A stretch of DNA of 64,000 nt from Alligator mississippiensis (Eukaryota > Chordata > Crocodylia > Alligatoridae). Under the pieces are notes generated by a model. It did no database searches, was not told where the DNA came from, and saw only the letters and a list, made by a program, of their open reading frames with translations. Location: the NCBI RefSeq assembly GCF_030867095.1, contig NC_081831.1, positions 66,974,716-67,038,715 on the forward strand, given 5' to 3'. Of this stretch, positions 13,658 through 25,293 are shown piece by piece. The translations under genes were made by a program, and so were the position numbers. Position 1 is the stretch's first letter. Every line of letters begins with the position of its first letter.

Positions 13658-15613
13658 CTGAATTTTTTCCCCAACATCTTTGTGCATTTCTCAGTTACGA
13701 TCAGATGTATTACATCAGCGCCCAGAATTGAGATGGGCCATTCTTATGGTATTTCTAGTTGGAAGACACAGAGATCCTGTGTGGAAGCCTCTTGGTATCT
13801 TTTTGCTAAGTCTGTAAGTTCTTGCACGGTGGAAATCAACCCATGCTTAGTGTCCCATTCCCAGCTTTCTCCTACTTTACCTACTCCCTACTATGGGCCT
13901 CTTCCCAACTGCAAAACTTCCCTCTCTAGTCATACCTCCACCAGTCCTGCCGTTGCTCTTTTTCGTCCTATACCCTGACTCTTAGCCCTCTGCTCAGTGG
14001 GTCACTAAGGGTCAGTAGGGTCTTGTCCAGCTGTGTTCCACTTGCTGCCACGGACTCCATAAATGATGACCCAAGTCTTGCCGAGTGGAACTCCACTGTG
14101 TGTTTTTACACCTAGGGCTCTCCATGTCAATGGAGGTGCAAAGGGAGAAAGAAATCTTGTGATCTGCAGAGGAGAAGGTATTATGGGAATGTAAATTCTT
14201 CTCATTCCGAATAGGGGAGATAGCAAGAGCCAAGCATTGCAAGAAGGTGGTAATAAGAGACGGGTCCTGACCTGGAATTCTGGATTTCAAACCCCATAAA
14301 AATCAGGAAGCGTTGGCAGATCAGGAGAGAGAAAGGCACATCACAGTGCAGAGCTGCATCAGTAGCCCCTTGTCTACTGAAATCCAAGGCTGCTTGAACA
14401 TGGCCTTTGTTCTGAGGCCATGCCTAACAGCAGAGTCACATGGCCTTTCTCACTAGCCTTCAGGGAAGCAATGGAGCAAATATATGAGCCTTGCCAGTCG
14501 GGCCCAATTAATGACTTTTTTTAGCAGAGCAAAGAATAAATTATTACTCTGTGGCTGTGTACTTAACTGGCATGCCTGCCTCTTCCTATCTAGCTTTGGA
14601 TTCCTCTCCCAGCCCTTCTTGTCAGAAAACACATTTTCTTTCTGTTTTCAGGAGTCAACTGCCTGGAAGGCTGATGTTGCATGAAGTGACTGAACAAACA
14701 GCTTATAGAGTGACCAAATCCAGTTCTTTTATCTGAACAGTGAGCTCTCTGTTTTTATTTTTAGCATGTCATCAACAAAGTCATCTCTCTCTTTATTCTT
14801 CAGCTGCTGCATGGATGAAGGCAACTTTTGGATGTTAGTAAATAAAAACCCTATAGATGAAAATTTGCCACATGGGTCTGGTACACTGTGCTTCCTGTTT
14901 CCTTCATGAAGTTCAGCATTTGGTCATTTAATAATCTCTTTCCTTTTTTACCCTATAAATACACAATGTGTACTGTTATGGAAAGATTGCTAGAGTTCCT
15001 AAGCTGTTAACATGTTATTCATTTTGTATTTCTTTGTCAATTATCAGCGTGGAGTCAGGCTGCTTAGGCATGTTTATGGCTTTCTTTTGGACAAGTTTAG
15101 AATCAGAGACTATCTTAAGCAGGCCTTTTGCTTTAAAGGGTTTTAACTGATAGCTGCACTCAAAGGCCACCATCTTTTGGTCAATGATAGTCTGTAGGGC
15201 TAGGTACAGATGTTCAAAAAGCCTGAGGTGGAACTGATCAAAGTTACGTGGTTTTCTGAAAGCAGTGTGGTTTAGATCAGCAGCAACCCGAACACACATC
15301 CGCCCTTTGTTGGGGGCACAAATCTTAGTCTGGGTTCCACCGTTTTTAAGTAGTCTATGTGTGCCGAACTTGTGTTCCATTAAGGGTATTGCGTGCCAAG
15401 CTTCTGTTCTGGATAGACCAATTTCTGATCACTTATATTGGTAAAAATGTAATGTGTGTACCTAGCCTATGTGATTTCAGTCCAGTTCCTACTGCTTCAC
15501 AGTTGGCACCAACTAGCACTCTCTATAGAGCTACCCAAGAAGGAATGGGCCATGAAACCTGGACTGCACATTCAGACTGGAGTACTGCATCTGGGGTCTT
15601 GGTCCTGAGGCTT
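13658..15613. other. Gene-free DNA
   Basis: No recognisable exon or repeat, except a roughly 25-base GGAGTACTGCATC match to the CR1 LEYC block near 15580, too short to call. Confidence 0.55.
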
Positions 15614-15621
15614 ACTGGGGA

Positions 15622-16038
15622 CAGAGCCAGCCTTAGGGAAAATGGTGCCCTGGGTGAACTTGTATTTTGCCCCCACCCCACCTTCCTCCCAAGTCAGTGG
15701 CACTGCTTCAGGAAGAGGCGGGCAGGCAGGGCGCAGTCTGTTAGGGAGGTGGAGAGGCATGGTGCGCCAGGCAGGCAGGTGGGTGAGCACCGCTGCAGCT
15801 CCTGCATCCACCACCCAGCTTGGCTCCTCCTGAGCAGTTGCTGGAAGTGGGGGCTGGGCTGGGCTACACCGCTCCTCTGCCTGGGTTGGGGTCAGCTGGC
15901 ATGGGGCAGGGGGAGAGCGCTGTTGTGAGCATGGGTTGCTCACACATGTGCATGTATGTGCGTGTGCATGTGTGTGCATGTGTGTGTGGCACCCCCCTGG
16001 GCAATTACCTATGTCACTCGCCTCTCTGGCTGGCTCTG
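15622..16038 (+). mobile_element. hAT-type non-autonomous element with 8-bp TSDs
   Basis: 417 bp. Starts CAGAGCCAGCC and ends GGCTGGCTCTG, an 11-bp perfect terminal inverted repeat. The flanks actgggga (15614-15621) and gctgggga (16039-16046) are an 8-bp duplication with one mismatch. The GC-rich interior holds a TG/CATG microsatellite (about 15944-15989). No transposase is encoded. Confidence 0.8.
15944..15989 (+). repeat. (TG)n-rich microsatellite
   Basis: Alternating purine-pyrimidine tract of TG, CATG and CG units inside the hAT element at 15622-16038. Such tracts can adopt Z-DNA. Confidence 0.85.
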
Positions 16039-16106
16039 GCTGGGGAAGTTCATGTTCGTGTCCCAGATTTGTGGATAAATATAGGACTGTCAATCCTGCT
16101 CCTTTC

Positions 16107-16275
16107 ATAGAACCATAGAAAAGTAGGGCTGGAAGAGACCTCAGGAGACCAGAAAGTCCAACCCCCTGCTAAAGGCAGAATCATTCCTATCTAAACCATC
16201 TTGGACAAGTATTTGTCTAACCTGTTCTTAAAGCTGCATGAACAATCCTCTTGCACAACCACCAGGCCAGGACCG
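16107..16275 (-). mobile_element. CR1 3'-end fragment
   Basis: Begins with a decayed tail (CATAGAACCATAGAA), then GGCTGGAAGAGACCTCAGGAG and CCAACCCCCTGCT, the reverse-complement signature of a CR1 3' end. Similarity fades near 16275. It directly follows the hAT element ending at 16038. Confidence 0.85.
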
Positions 16276-19029
16276 TCAAAACACCCTGTCTTGCCACACA
16301 TAAAGCAGGGGGATGAGGGCACTTGTCCATGTCTTACCAGTTCAAGGACAAATAGTTTGTTAAAACATGCTTGAGAGATCCAATGAAAAAGACCATGCCT
16401 CCTGCTACAGAGAAAGGGAAAACTCCCGTAGTCCCTCGTTTAATTAGTATGTAATGATAATAGATATTTCAATTCAGTGCCTGAAAAAAAGGCACCGGAC
16501 CCAAGAATCACATCAGAGAAGGTAACTGCTGGAGCTTCTATGCCCTTGGATGTCTGCATTCACTTGGTAGCATTAGGGCTGGCTGTAAGGCTGCTGAGCC
16601 CTCATTTATCCTAACATAAACAGTCTTGCAAAGTAATAATAATAGTCCCTTGGCTGATCTGAGCCTACAAGAGGCTGAGAAACAACATTCTCTCTTATCC
16701 CTGAGGAACCCAAAGTGCTTTTAGGCTATTCCTTCCAGAATCGCTTTGCCTAACATGGAAGAGCAGCCATTGCTGAGGGTAGCTGTTTCACAGAGCCCAG
16801 CAGTGATGTGGCACAACATGAGGAAAGAATACAAATCAAAGCATGCTAACGAAAGGGATGGTGCTCTTGGCCCTAGATTCATGCTCCTGAGCTGTTGGTT
16901 CCTAGAAACTCAGCTTTGTCTGAAGCGCAGGCATCAGCTACAAAGCCTCAAGACTGCCCTGCAGATGTTGCATTAAAACTTAAATCATGCTCCTTCCAAG
17001 GGAAAGAGCAAGTCTCCATTCTTCCTGCAAAGCAGCCTGCTAAATACAGCTTCCTCGCTGGGCAATGGTGAACAAAGACAATAAAGAAGGTGTGCGAATG
17101 TGTGTGAAAGGGTCTCTCAAGCTGTAGAAATGTGCGGTTATTGCTGCAGGTTCATATTTGCTTGCCTCCACCTTTTCCTTTCCCTTTTCTGTTCCTGTGT
17201 GTGCTTAATAGTGTTTGTAGGAACTGCCCTCCCACCTTCAGCAAGGTGAGGCTTGCATTAGGGCAGACTGTCCCAGCTGTACGCTCTATAGAGGTCTCAT
17301 ACCTTTTTAAAATCTGTTTGGTACTGGATACTAACAGAAACCAGCCAATACTTCAGTCTTACTAGGGCCGTGCTACATGTTCAAATTAAAGTTGGATAGA
17401 AACCAGCTATAAAGTTGTTATACATTTTCAAGCACTAACTTTGTGGCAGGCTGGCTCTTTTTATGATATTGGATGGATATTTTTATGGTGTGATAATTAC
17501 CTTATCCGACCATGTGGCCTGTCTACATTTATTATGAGATTAACCAGTTAATAACATAATACATGTAACATGTGGCTGGGGCCTATGTGATTAAACAGTC
17601 ATTTCCCTGTCAATCCTAAATCAAAGGAAGAGTCTGACTCCAACTTCCAACAGACTCTCAGTGATCTCACACCAAATGTGCCCAGTCTATCAGAGGAGAA
17701 CAAGGATTTTTCTTTTTCTTTTCTTTTTTTACTGCTGTTTCCTGCAAAGAACCCAGGATCTGAGAGTCCAGCCAGGTTCTTTGAGAATTACGTTATGGGA
17801 ATTCTGCATTCGCAGTTTCATTGCATGAATCAAGGGAGAACTCCACTCCCAGCTTTGTGCGGTCTGAAGGAATAACGAATACTAAAAACTTTTATTTTGT
17901 TATTCTTATACTCAGAGATGACTCTGAACGTGCGCAGGTAACAGGGTTGTTTGGGGAAAGAATCTGCCATTCTTAAAGAGCCAATACGCTGGCCAGAGCC
18001 ACAGCTGGCCTCGGCAGCCAAGTGTTATGCATAAAAATGCAGGGTAAAAAGCGATGAGCAGGACAGGAAGCTCAGGGGCCACTCACTTTGCATTTATGTG
18101 ACTGCGGCTCTGCAGCTGTCAGGCTGTCCCTGCCTTTTAAGACAAGTAGGGCCTGAGACAAGTGTATTGCTGAGCAATTCATTAGCATGCTGAAGACTGT
18201 GCTTAAGCCTGTGTTCCCTCAGACACGTTCATTCTTTACTCACCCACTTTTTACTATGCCTTCTAATCCAAGAGCATGACCACAACGCCTGAGACTTCCT
18301 GACGCTCAGTACAGACGACTGTTCCCAGAACTGTCCCTTACTTATGTTATGTCCCTGCATTGCAAATACTTGCCCTCACTTTGTGTTGTCTCTCCCAGGA
18401 CTGGGACACCAGGGGAATTGTGCACCTATCTGCAGATGACTAAAGGACTGTAGATGCCATAATCTAACCACCATACACAAGTCATTAACACTCAGTGTGG
18501 CTGCAATGGTAATAATAATAATGTGTTTCCACCTTATTGTGATGAGGCTTAAATGAGTGAAGTGAGCAGGACATGATCCTCTGTGACAAATGGAAAGATT
18601 TTGGGCTCAGGTCACAGGGCTGCCCTAATTAATAACAGCTGGAATGGTCCCCTAGAAAGCATAATCCTGGACTAGCACACTACACTTGTATTTTGTTCCA
18701 ACCACATTTCCTTTGACCTTCAGCCCATCCCCGCGAAGAAGCACAGGAAGCTCCTTGAGCATCCACAGTGAATGGGGAGGAATGCAGGGATATGCCAACC
18801 ACTGTAGATGTGGGGGGTGGGAGCGTAGCTGAAGGGAAGGGAAGTCTTAGGGCCATAATGAACATTATACTTAGGGTGTGTTAATGGGCATTTATAGTGA
18901 AAGTGTCCACATGTTCAAGCAGTAAAACAAATCAAAGTGAAATTGTATTGTAGCAATTGTATTGACTTATCTGGAGCTATTGCTCCTGGGAAAGCAGTGT
19001 TGGGGTTGAGACTGACAATCAGTTGATTG
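16276..19029. other. Gene-free DNA, including an AT-rich quiet stretch
   Basis: 17440-17600 is AT-rich and free of repeat signatures, of the kind often conserved as non-coding elements near neuronal genes; this cannot be tested here. A weak MIR piece lies at 18490-18580. Confidence 0.5.
18490..18580 (+). repeat. Possible MIR 3' remnant
   Basis: AATAATAATAATGTG, then TGTGATGAGGCTTAAATGAG, resembles the MIR 3' segment. Too short for certainty. Confidence 0.35.
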
Positions 19030-19910
19030 CCCTGGTCCCAGCACCGCACTGGAGCTGGTTCAAGACTGCCAACACTCCTAGACTGCCAGTGCTCCTGGGT
19101 GTGCCAGGGGCAGGTATTTCTGGGCTTGGTGTCATGCCAGGCCATGGGCAGCCAGGTTTGGGGATCACCCAGGGTGAGGAGCAACCAAGATATGAGGGGA
19201 GTGTAGGGAAACCAGAAGCCAGGAGATTTGTCTGGAGAACCAAGTCAGGGATCCACAGGGTTGAGCACAGTGTGAGGTCAGGCAGCTACCCAGTTCAGGT
19301 ATCCAAGAGATCAAACCAGAGCTGGGCCAGGGAGCCAGAGGGTCAAGCCAACCTGGGCTGGGTCAGTATCCAGGGAATCCATCAGAAAGCCAGAGGCAGC
19401 CCAAGCTGCACAAGGGTGCAGCAGCCCAGGTACAAGGTTGAGTCTCTGTTACCCAGACACTTCTTCTTCTGGACCAGGGGTTTATATCAGAAGGGGTGAA
19501 GGGTCAGCTGGCCCTGGCTGACCGCTCTGGTGTCAGGGAGTGGGTGTGTGGCTAAGCCCAGATGGAGGGTTCTGGCCACGTGAGTCTGCCCTAGTGTGCT
19601 GCTGAACTGCTGGGCAAAAGGTGAGGAGGGTGCATGGGGGTTGTATATGTTCACAGCATCCGCTCTGCTGGGTGGCCAAAACCCTGCTCCTGATACATGC
19701 ATACTGGGTGCAGAGCTGTGCCTGCTCTGACAAAGGCTCCCAGGGCAGGGGTTGGGGGCCATCATTTCCAGATACACTGCTTGATGCAGTGCTGTGCTGT
19801 CTGGCTTCTACAGCTGGGCAAGGGCAGTGCAGGGCTGCACCTGCTGTGCCAAAGACTCCTGGGGAGAGCAGTTCTGGTACCCACTCATAATGCCTACGGC
19901 TAGTGCCTTG
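19030..19910. repeat. GC- and CCAG-rich tract, possible decayed LTR
   Basis: Dense CCAGG, AAGCCAG and GGTCAG motifs (19030-19440) are followed by a minus-strand TATA-like ATATAAACC near 19480. A similar CCAG-rich run next to a TATAAAGG lies at 32245-32420. This resembles the leader/U3 region of some sauropsid LTR elements, but no ends or target-site duplications were found. Confidence 0.25.
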
Positions 19911-22900
19911 CTCACTGCACCATAGTTATACTACTGCTCCAATGCTTCCGCTTTTAGAAGGAGGACGTGAGCAGTGTAAAGTGGGACCCGTGACCTCACT
20001 CAGGAGGGAGAGTCAGTTATCCACCTGGGATCCCTCATCAACATGACTCTCCATCTGTAATTCAGTTGAGACATCTGTGTTGCCTTGTAGCATAGAGGCC
20101 TGAAAGTGGGTGTCACAATCCTTTGTGAAAGTCAACAGTGGATAAGGATTATTTTACTAGTCAATACCCCAAACAAAAATGGTCCCAGCAAATGTGGGGC
20201 AATAATGAAAGCATGTATCTGAGCAGCGAATCCAGTCTGATTTCAATATAGCCAGCAATTTTGGTCTGACTGTGCTTAACATCTTTGTACTGTGATAAAA
20301 ACCCTCCTGCAATATAAAGACTTATGGCTGTGAAAGTCAAGGGCAACAACAGACTAAAGCAACAGAAAGTTATTGCCTGAAATTGAGGCTACCCACTGGC
20401 CAACAAACAAAAGAAGACAATATGAGCTAAAGTCCCTGCTAAAACCATGTTTCCTTTCCATAGCATCAGACATGACCAAATGTTTGCTTATGGCAGCAGG
20501 AGTTATGTCAGGAAGGAATCTGCACCCAGCTATTTACTGGATCTCGTTTGCTATGGCACAAGTTGCTTCTTGAGACCAGAGCAGGTTCTTAATGGCAATG
20601 GACATTGATCTGGGCAAGGTTCTTTTACTGTTTCAGCGGGGTTTAAATTATATACAGGCATCCAGGATCCGATTCTGTTCTCTCATGTAATTCCCACCAA
20701 AGGAAATGGAACTTGGGAATATGTATCCAGAGCAGAATTAAAGCCTCAGCTAACCGTTAGGGAGAATATGAAATGTTAAACCATTACAGGCTTCCATAGC
20801 AGTATCTGTTCAAAGTATGCACCAGTCTCTGAAACACACTTGTTGTTGTCTCTTCATGCCTTATGGAAATGCTGATGGCAACTTGCTAACTTATCGACAT
20901 TGTGATGTCAAGAATATGTCTGTTCCCAGTTCATGTCAGCTCCTGCTCCTGGGTCGCCAGTCACTTTAAATGAAAGGGAAATGGTTGACCTGGTTCTCCA
21001 GGCAGCCCCTTTGCAGACATTTTCCCCTGCTGAATCTATATTACTAATGACAGGCTGGACATAATCAAGAAAAGAAGCAAATACTAAATAGCAGAAAATG
21101 TGCTGTGAACTTTGATTTCCTTTTACAAATGGAGCATGAGCATCAAGTGTTTGTGATGTCCTGGATTTGCATGCAGGGCTCCATGCTAACAACCTTGCTC
21201 TGAATAATCCTCTTCACTTCAAAGGGCCACTCCCTGTGCCCTGGAGGGAGGACCGGACCTACAGCGATGCTAGTGCTTTACATTTAAGAGCAATTTGTTT
21301 CTACAAGTCTTTGCTATGATCCAAAGCCCAATGCAATCAGGGTCATTTTCAGTTGTCTTTGAATCAGGGTCCAAGTAAATAACCAAGGATTTCTCCACAG
21401 TTCTATAAAAAAATAACCCAGGTGAATACGTTAGTCTTAGCTTCCATCTAATTGCAATGAGGATGTTGCCTGCTTTAATACAAACAGTCCATTTATCATT
21501 CACAAATAAACTCCATCTGGCAAATCTCTGTGAAAGTGTCTCAGGCATTTGATGAGAGTGCCCTGCTGCACCTTTTAGCTTCTTCAGAACAATAACTCCT
21601 ATATAGTGCCATGCTTTTCTCCTCTCATCCCCTTCCCTGCTGCAGGGTCCAGCCTACTCCCTGAGCAGGTAGCACTTAGCCAGTGCTCCCTTCCTCTTCA
21701 TCATATATGTTGGCTCTGGCATCATTCAGCATATGTGACCTACCTATCTTTTGAAAAAGTGCAGCACTTAATGATTCTTGAAGCAACCGCCTCTGCCATG
21801 TCTATAAAGCTGTGTGTAAATTTGATTCCCCTGCTATCTGATTTGCCAGGCATTTGCTGCTGAGGCTGAAGTTTTTAAAGCAAGTGGTGTCTTTGAGAAG
21901 TGTAGCTAGTAGGAATTGAGGAACTCAGAGGGGGCGGGGGGAGAAGGGAGGGCTAAGCCCCCGCCATAAGAGATGAGAGCCCTCCATTAAGATTTGAAAA
22001 TCATAACCTGGTGTGTCGATCAGATTGCTCCTTCACTTAGATGGACTTGTTAATCAATGAACAAGTTTAATTTTTTTAAGACCACCCCCTAGTCAAAATG
22101 TAATTTGAACCCTGGGCTAGACACTGATATTTAAAGCATATCATATCCTATGACTGGTTTGAAATAAATTTCTGGCTAATTATGAATATACAGAGATAAT
22201 TTGAATAAACACAGAGCTAGTGGTAGTAGAGGAAAATGCAGCTGCTCTTCTGGGGCTGTCTGTAGCTCGCAAGCGATCTGGGATGCTGGAACCTGTTTTC
22301 CTGTGCCAGAACATGAGGTTCTCCCTTAGTTTTTTCCTTTTGAACCTAGTCGCCTGGGATAGTCATTTCCAGGGCAGCCATGGACAATTCCATGCAGCCC
22401 TCCACCTTCCATGCATTTTCCTGTTTCAATAAAACAAATAGATCTAAGTCTTTATACAAATTCACTTAAGCAAAATGCTTGAATTGAGCTAAATCCAGAG
22501 ATCCTTGTTTATTTTTTTCCTCTGTCCTCGCCCAAATAAAACTCTCCGTGTAGTCACTGGGGATTCGAGAATGAAGAAAAATTGAAAAACATCTTCATGG
22601 GGACTTCTATGGGCCAGACAGTCGGTATGACCATCAGGACTTAACTCTGTGAGTTTTTTGTGTCAGAATTTGGCCTCCAGATCTATGTGGGAGGCTTGCC
22701 AGAGTGGAGCCTATGAGAAATGGCTTTTCCATACTGGTAGCATTTCACTCCTTTATCTCAAGCATATTATAGGGTGTTTTTCTTAGGGTGCTTTCTGGCT
22801 GTGGTTTGTGGCTTTGCTGTGGAAAGAGGGACCAGAGTAGATATTTTGGACAATTCTGGAACTAAAGAACAATATTTCTTTTCCACTCCACCTTTTTTTT

Positions 22901-25163
22901 CCCACTAGACACAGATCTTTTGTTCTGGAACAAAGCAATCTTTAGAGCTTTTCTCATATATTTGCTTGTCTGGGCTCTTCCAGGACTGGACATAATCCAC
23001 TGCATACTTTTGAGAGAGGGTGGTCTCATGATTTGAATGGCAGCTGTAAAATCTGAGAGGCCTCCATTTCCTAACTCACACCCCCATTACTATAGGTAAC
23101 ACATAGTTAACTAGGGGTTAGGCAATACACTTCCAAAATGATTCTCCTTGTTTCATTTTCCTTTGGGATTCAGAAGAACATCAGACATGGCCAAAGCATA
23201 ATCACATATTAGACAAAATCAACAACAGAGACATCTCCAAGATGGGCAAATAAAGGTTTCATTTTCACAAGAAGTCATATGCAAATAGTGAGATACTGCA
23301 GAGGAAAAGAGAGTAATTCACTCTCTGAAATGATCCTGTCTGGCTCTGGTGGGATGGGCAGATCTTGAAGCCATGGGAACCCAATCACGTTGCTTACAAT
23401 TAATTAAAGCTACCACATGGGTAACACTTAAGTGTATACAGCCATTATTCCTGTACCCATTCTTGCCTTTAAGAAAGGACAACCCTTGTATTTGCTGGGG
23501 TATTTGGTTTAATTGAGTTTCCTGTGTCTTCAGCTGAAAAAAGAGTAGGTTTTCCCCTATAACAGAGAACAGAGGAACTGTTGTATCCAATGCAATTAAA
23601 GACTGCTGCAGTCCATTTTCCTGTCCCTGGCACTTTCCTTTGCCAGTGAAACCCCGTCATGCCCCCCACCTGTGCTGGATGCCCCTACAGTTCTTTGAAA
23701 GGGGATTTAGATTTATTTCTGATAATTTCTGCCAACCTGGCAGCCAGGAGGATTTTTACCCCTTGTAATGTTATTGTACCTACCCGACACGTTCCAATTT
23801 GATTCATAGAAATCTCTCATATTTTTGGACATAAGTACAGTTAATATCCAGTGACTATGACTCCCCCCCGTTTAGTTACACTTTGCATAAAAATTACAGT
23901 CAGTTTGTTACAGGTAATCTGCGATAAAAATGAACTCTTCTGCCAACAAATATTGTCTGTACGTGCATAAGCTGTTGCTCTAAAAATGAAGTGTCTTTCT
24001 CCTTAAAAGGACAGTCTTAGCCTTAATTCTTCTGCAATGACACAAAGTCAAAGGTCTTCCCAGACTTAGTAGTTGATAAAACTAGCAAGGCTGAGGCACA
24101 TCAGTTTGTGTAGCCAATGGAACTCAAGGCAATAATGTAGCTAGCATCACTTCCAGCTGCCTTTTGCTCCCCAACTACCCACATACAGCTGGGTCAACTG
24201 GTGGCAGCCTTTGGTATGAGTCCAGAGCAGGTTTTGAACTCACACTTTTACAGAGTAGGCATAGCACCCTATGGTGTCACAAAGCTCACATAGGAATAAT
24301 TGCCGTCAAAGGAAATCTGCACCAATTTTGCTCAGTACGGCAATCACAAAGTTCACACATTTCCATAGTCTGAAAGTGTCACTCTTCATGCTTCATGCAT
24401 GCTTCTTTGGCAGCAGGATATTGAGATCATTCTCACTGCTACTGATGTTCATCGATGTTCTTTGTTCTTTGGCTTGTGACTGTCACCGCATATCAGATTC
24501 CCTGCTGTCTCAGGTGAGACTCATTTCACTAGCCAGGCAAGGAATGGGGAAGTGTCTAAGGGGCTTTGGATAATCTACTGTAAAAAGAGGATAAATTCTC
24601 TGAACGGGAAACATTCTGCCTTGCCTGAAAGGACTAGAAAGGAGTCATTGAAGTGACAATCAGTGCAAAATAAGTGTGCATTTGTGTGTGGGAGGGAGAT
24701 ACTCCAATGTCACTCACTTGTGATTCAGCAGGAGTGTTCCTGTTACTACAGGATCCCCTTACATCTTGCATGTTAAGTGCTCAGAGTGTTAAAGTCCCTC
24801 AATACATCTTTCCTGTATTGAGGAACACTGTCACTTTCTGATATTGTGTGGCTGTTTGATGGCCTTGCACTGCAATGACACAATGAACCATTGTGTCACA
24901 GAGGTGAAGGCACCATTGGCATCCCTATTGGTAAGAGCCCACTAAGAAGAAGACTGTCGATTAGCACTGACTTCTGTAAGGTGGGCTGGAGTCCGGCTAT
25001 ATGCAGGTGTGTTAGGAGCAGTGTAAATAAAAGAAGGAAAATGTCCAAGAAGTTTGGCTCCCTTGAGACTAGCTCTCTTGAGTTTTAGGATACTAAGCAC
25101 CAAAATTGGAAACCTGGCTCTCCATTTTCCATCTGCAAAACAATGATGAAAGTATTTGGATGC
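19911..25163. other. Gene-free, mostly unique DNA
   Basis: No exon with protein-like coding and no clear transposon. There is a small G-rich run at 21930-21955 and the hairpin at 24797-24823. Confidence 0.55.
24797..24823. repeat. Perfect 10-bp inverted repeat with 7-base loop
   Basis: CCTCAATACA, a 7-base loop TCTTTCC, then TGTATTGAGG. Small hairpin in otherwise unremarkable sequence. Confidence 0.8.
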
Positions 25164-25171
25164 CTTGCTAG

Positions 25172-25285
25172 CAGAGGTGTAACATCCAGGGTTTGGGTGA
25201 GCTGCAGTAGCTGCCATTCTTGGGCCCCCTCTAAGTGGGTGCCTGGGGTTTGTGCACCAGTTGCCCACTGCTTGTTACACTATTG
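25172..25285 (+). mobile_element. Short hAT-type MITE with perfect 8-bp TSD
   Basis: 114 bp. The left end CAGAGGTGTAACATCC and the reverse complement of the right end, CAATAGTGTAACAAGC, match at the GTGTAACA core. It is flanked on both sides by cttgctag (25164-25171 and 25286-25293), a perfect 8-bp target-site duplication. The interior has the GGGCCCCCTC and GTGCCTGGGG motifs common to this type of GC-rich element. Confidence 0.82.
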
Positions 25286-25293
25286 CTTGCTAG

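Noticed and set aside
15565..15600. GGAGTACTGCATC match to the CR1 LEYC block
   Set aside because: Too short, with no alignable CR1 on either side.
15359..16110. Open frames of 189 (plus) and 178 (minus) codons
   Set aside because: They run across the GC-rich hAT element and its TG microsatellite. Composition (Trp/Gly/Arg or His/Thr repeats) follows the DNA, and no domain is visible.
19023..19910. 158-codon and smaller frames in the CCAG-rich tract
   Set aside because: Repeat-like DNA composition produces Gly/Gln/Ser-rich peptides. No protein family is recognisable.
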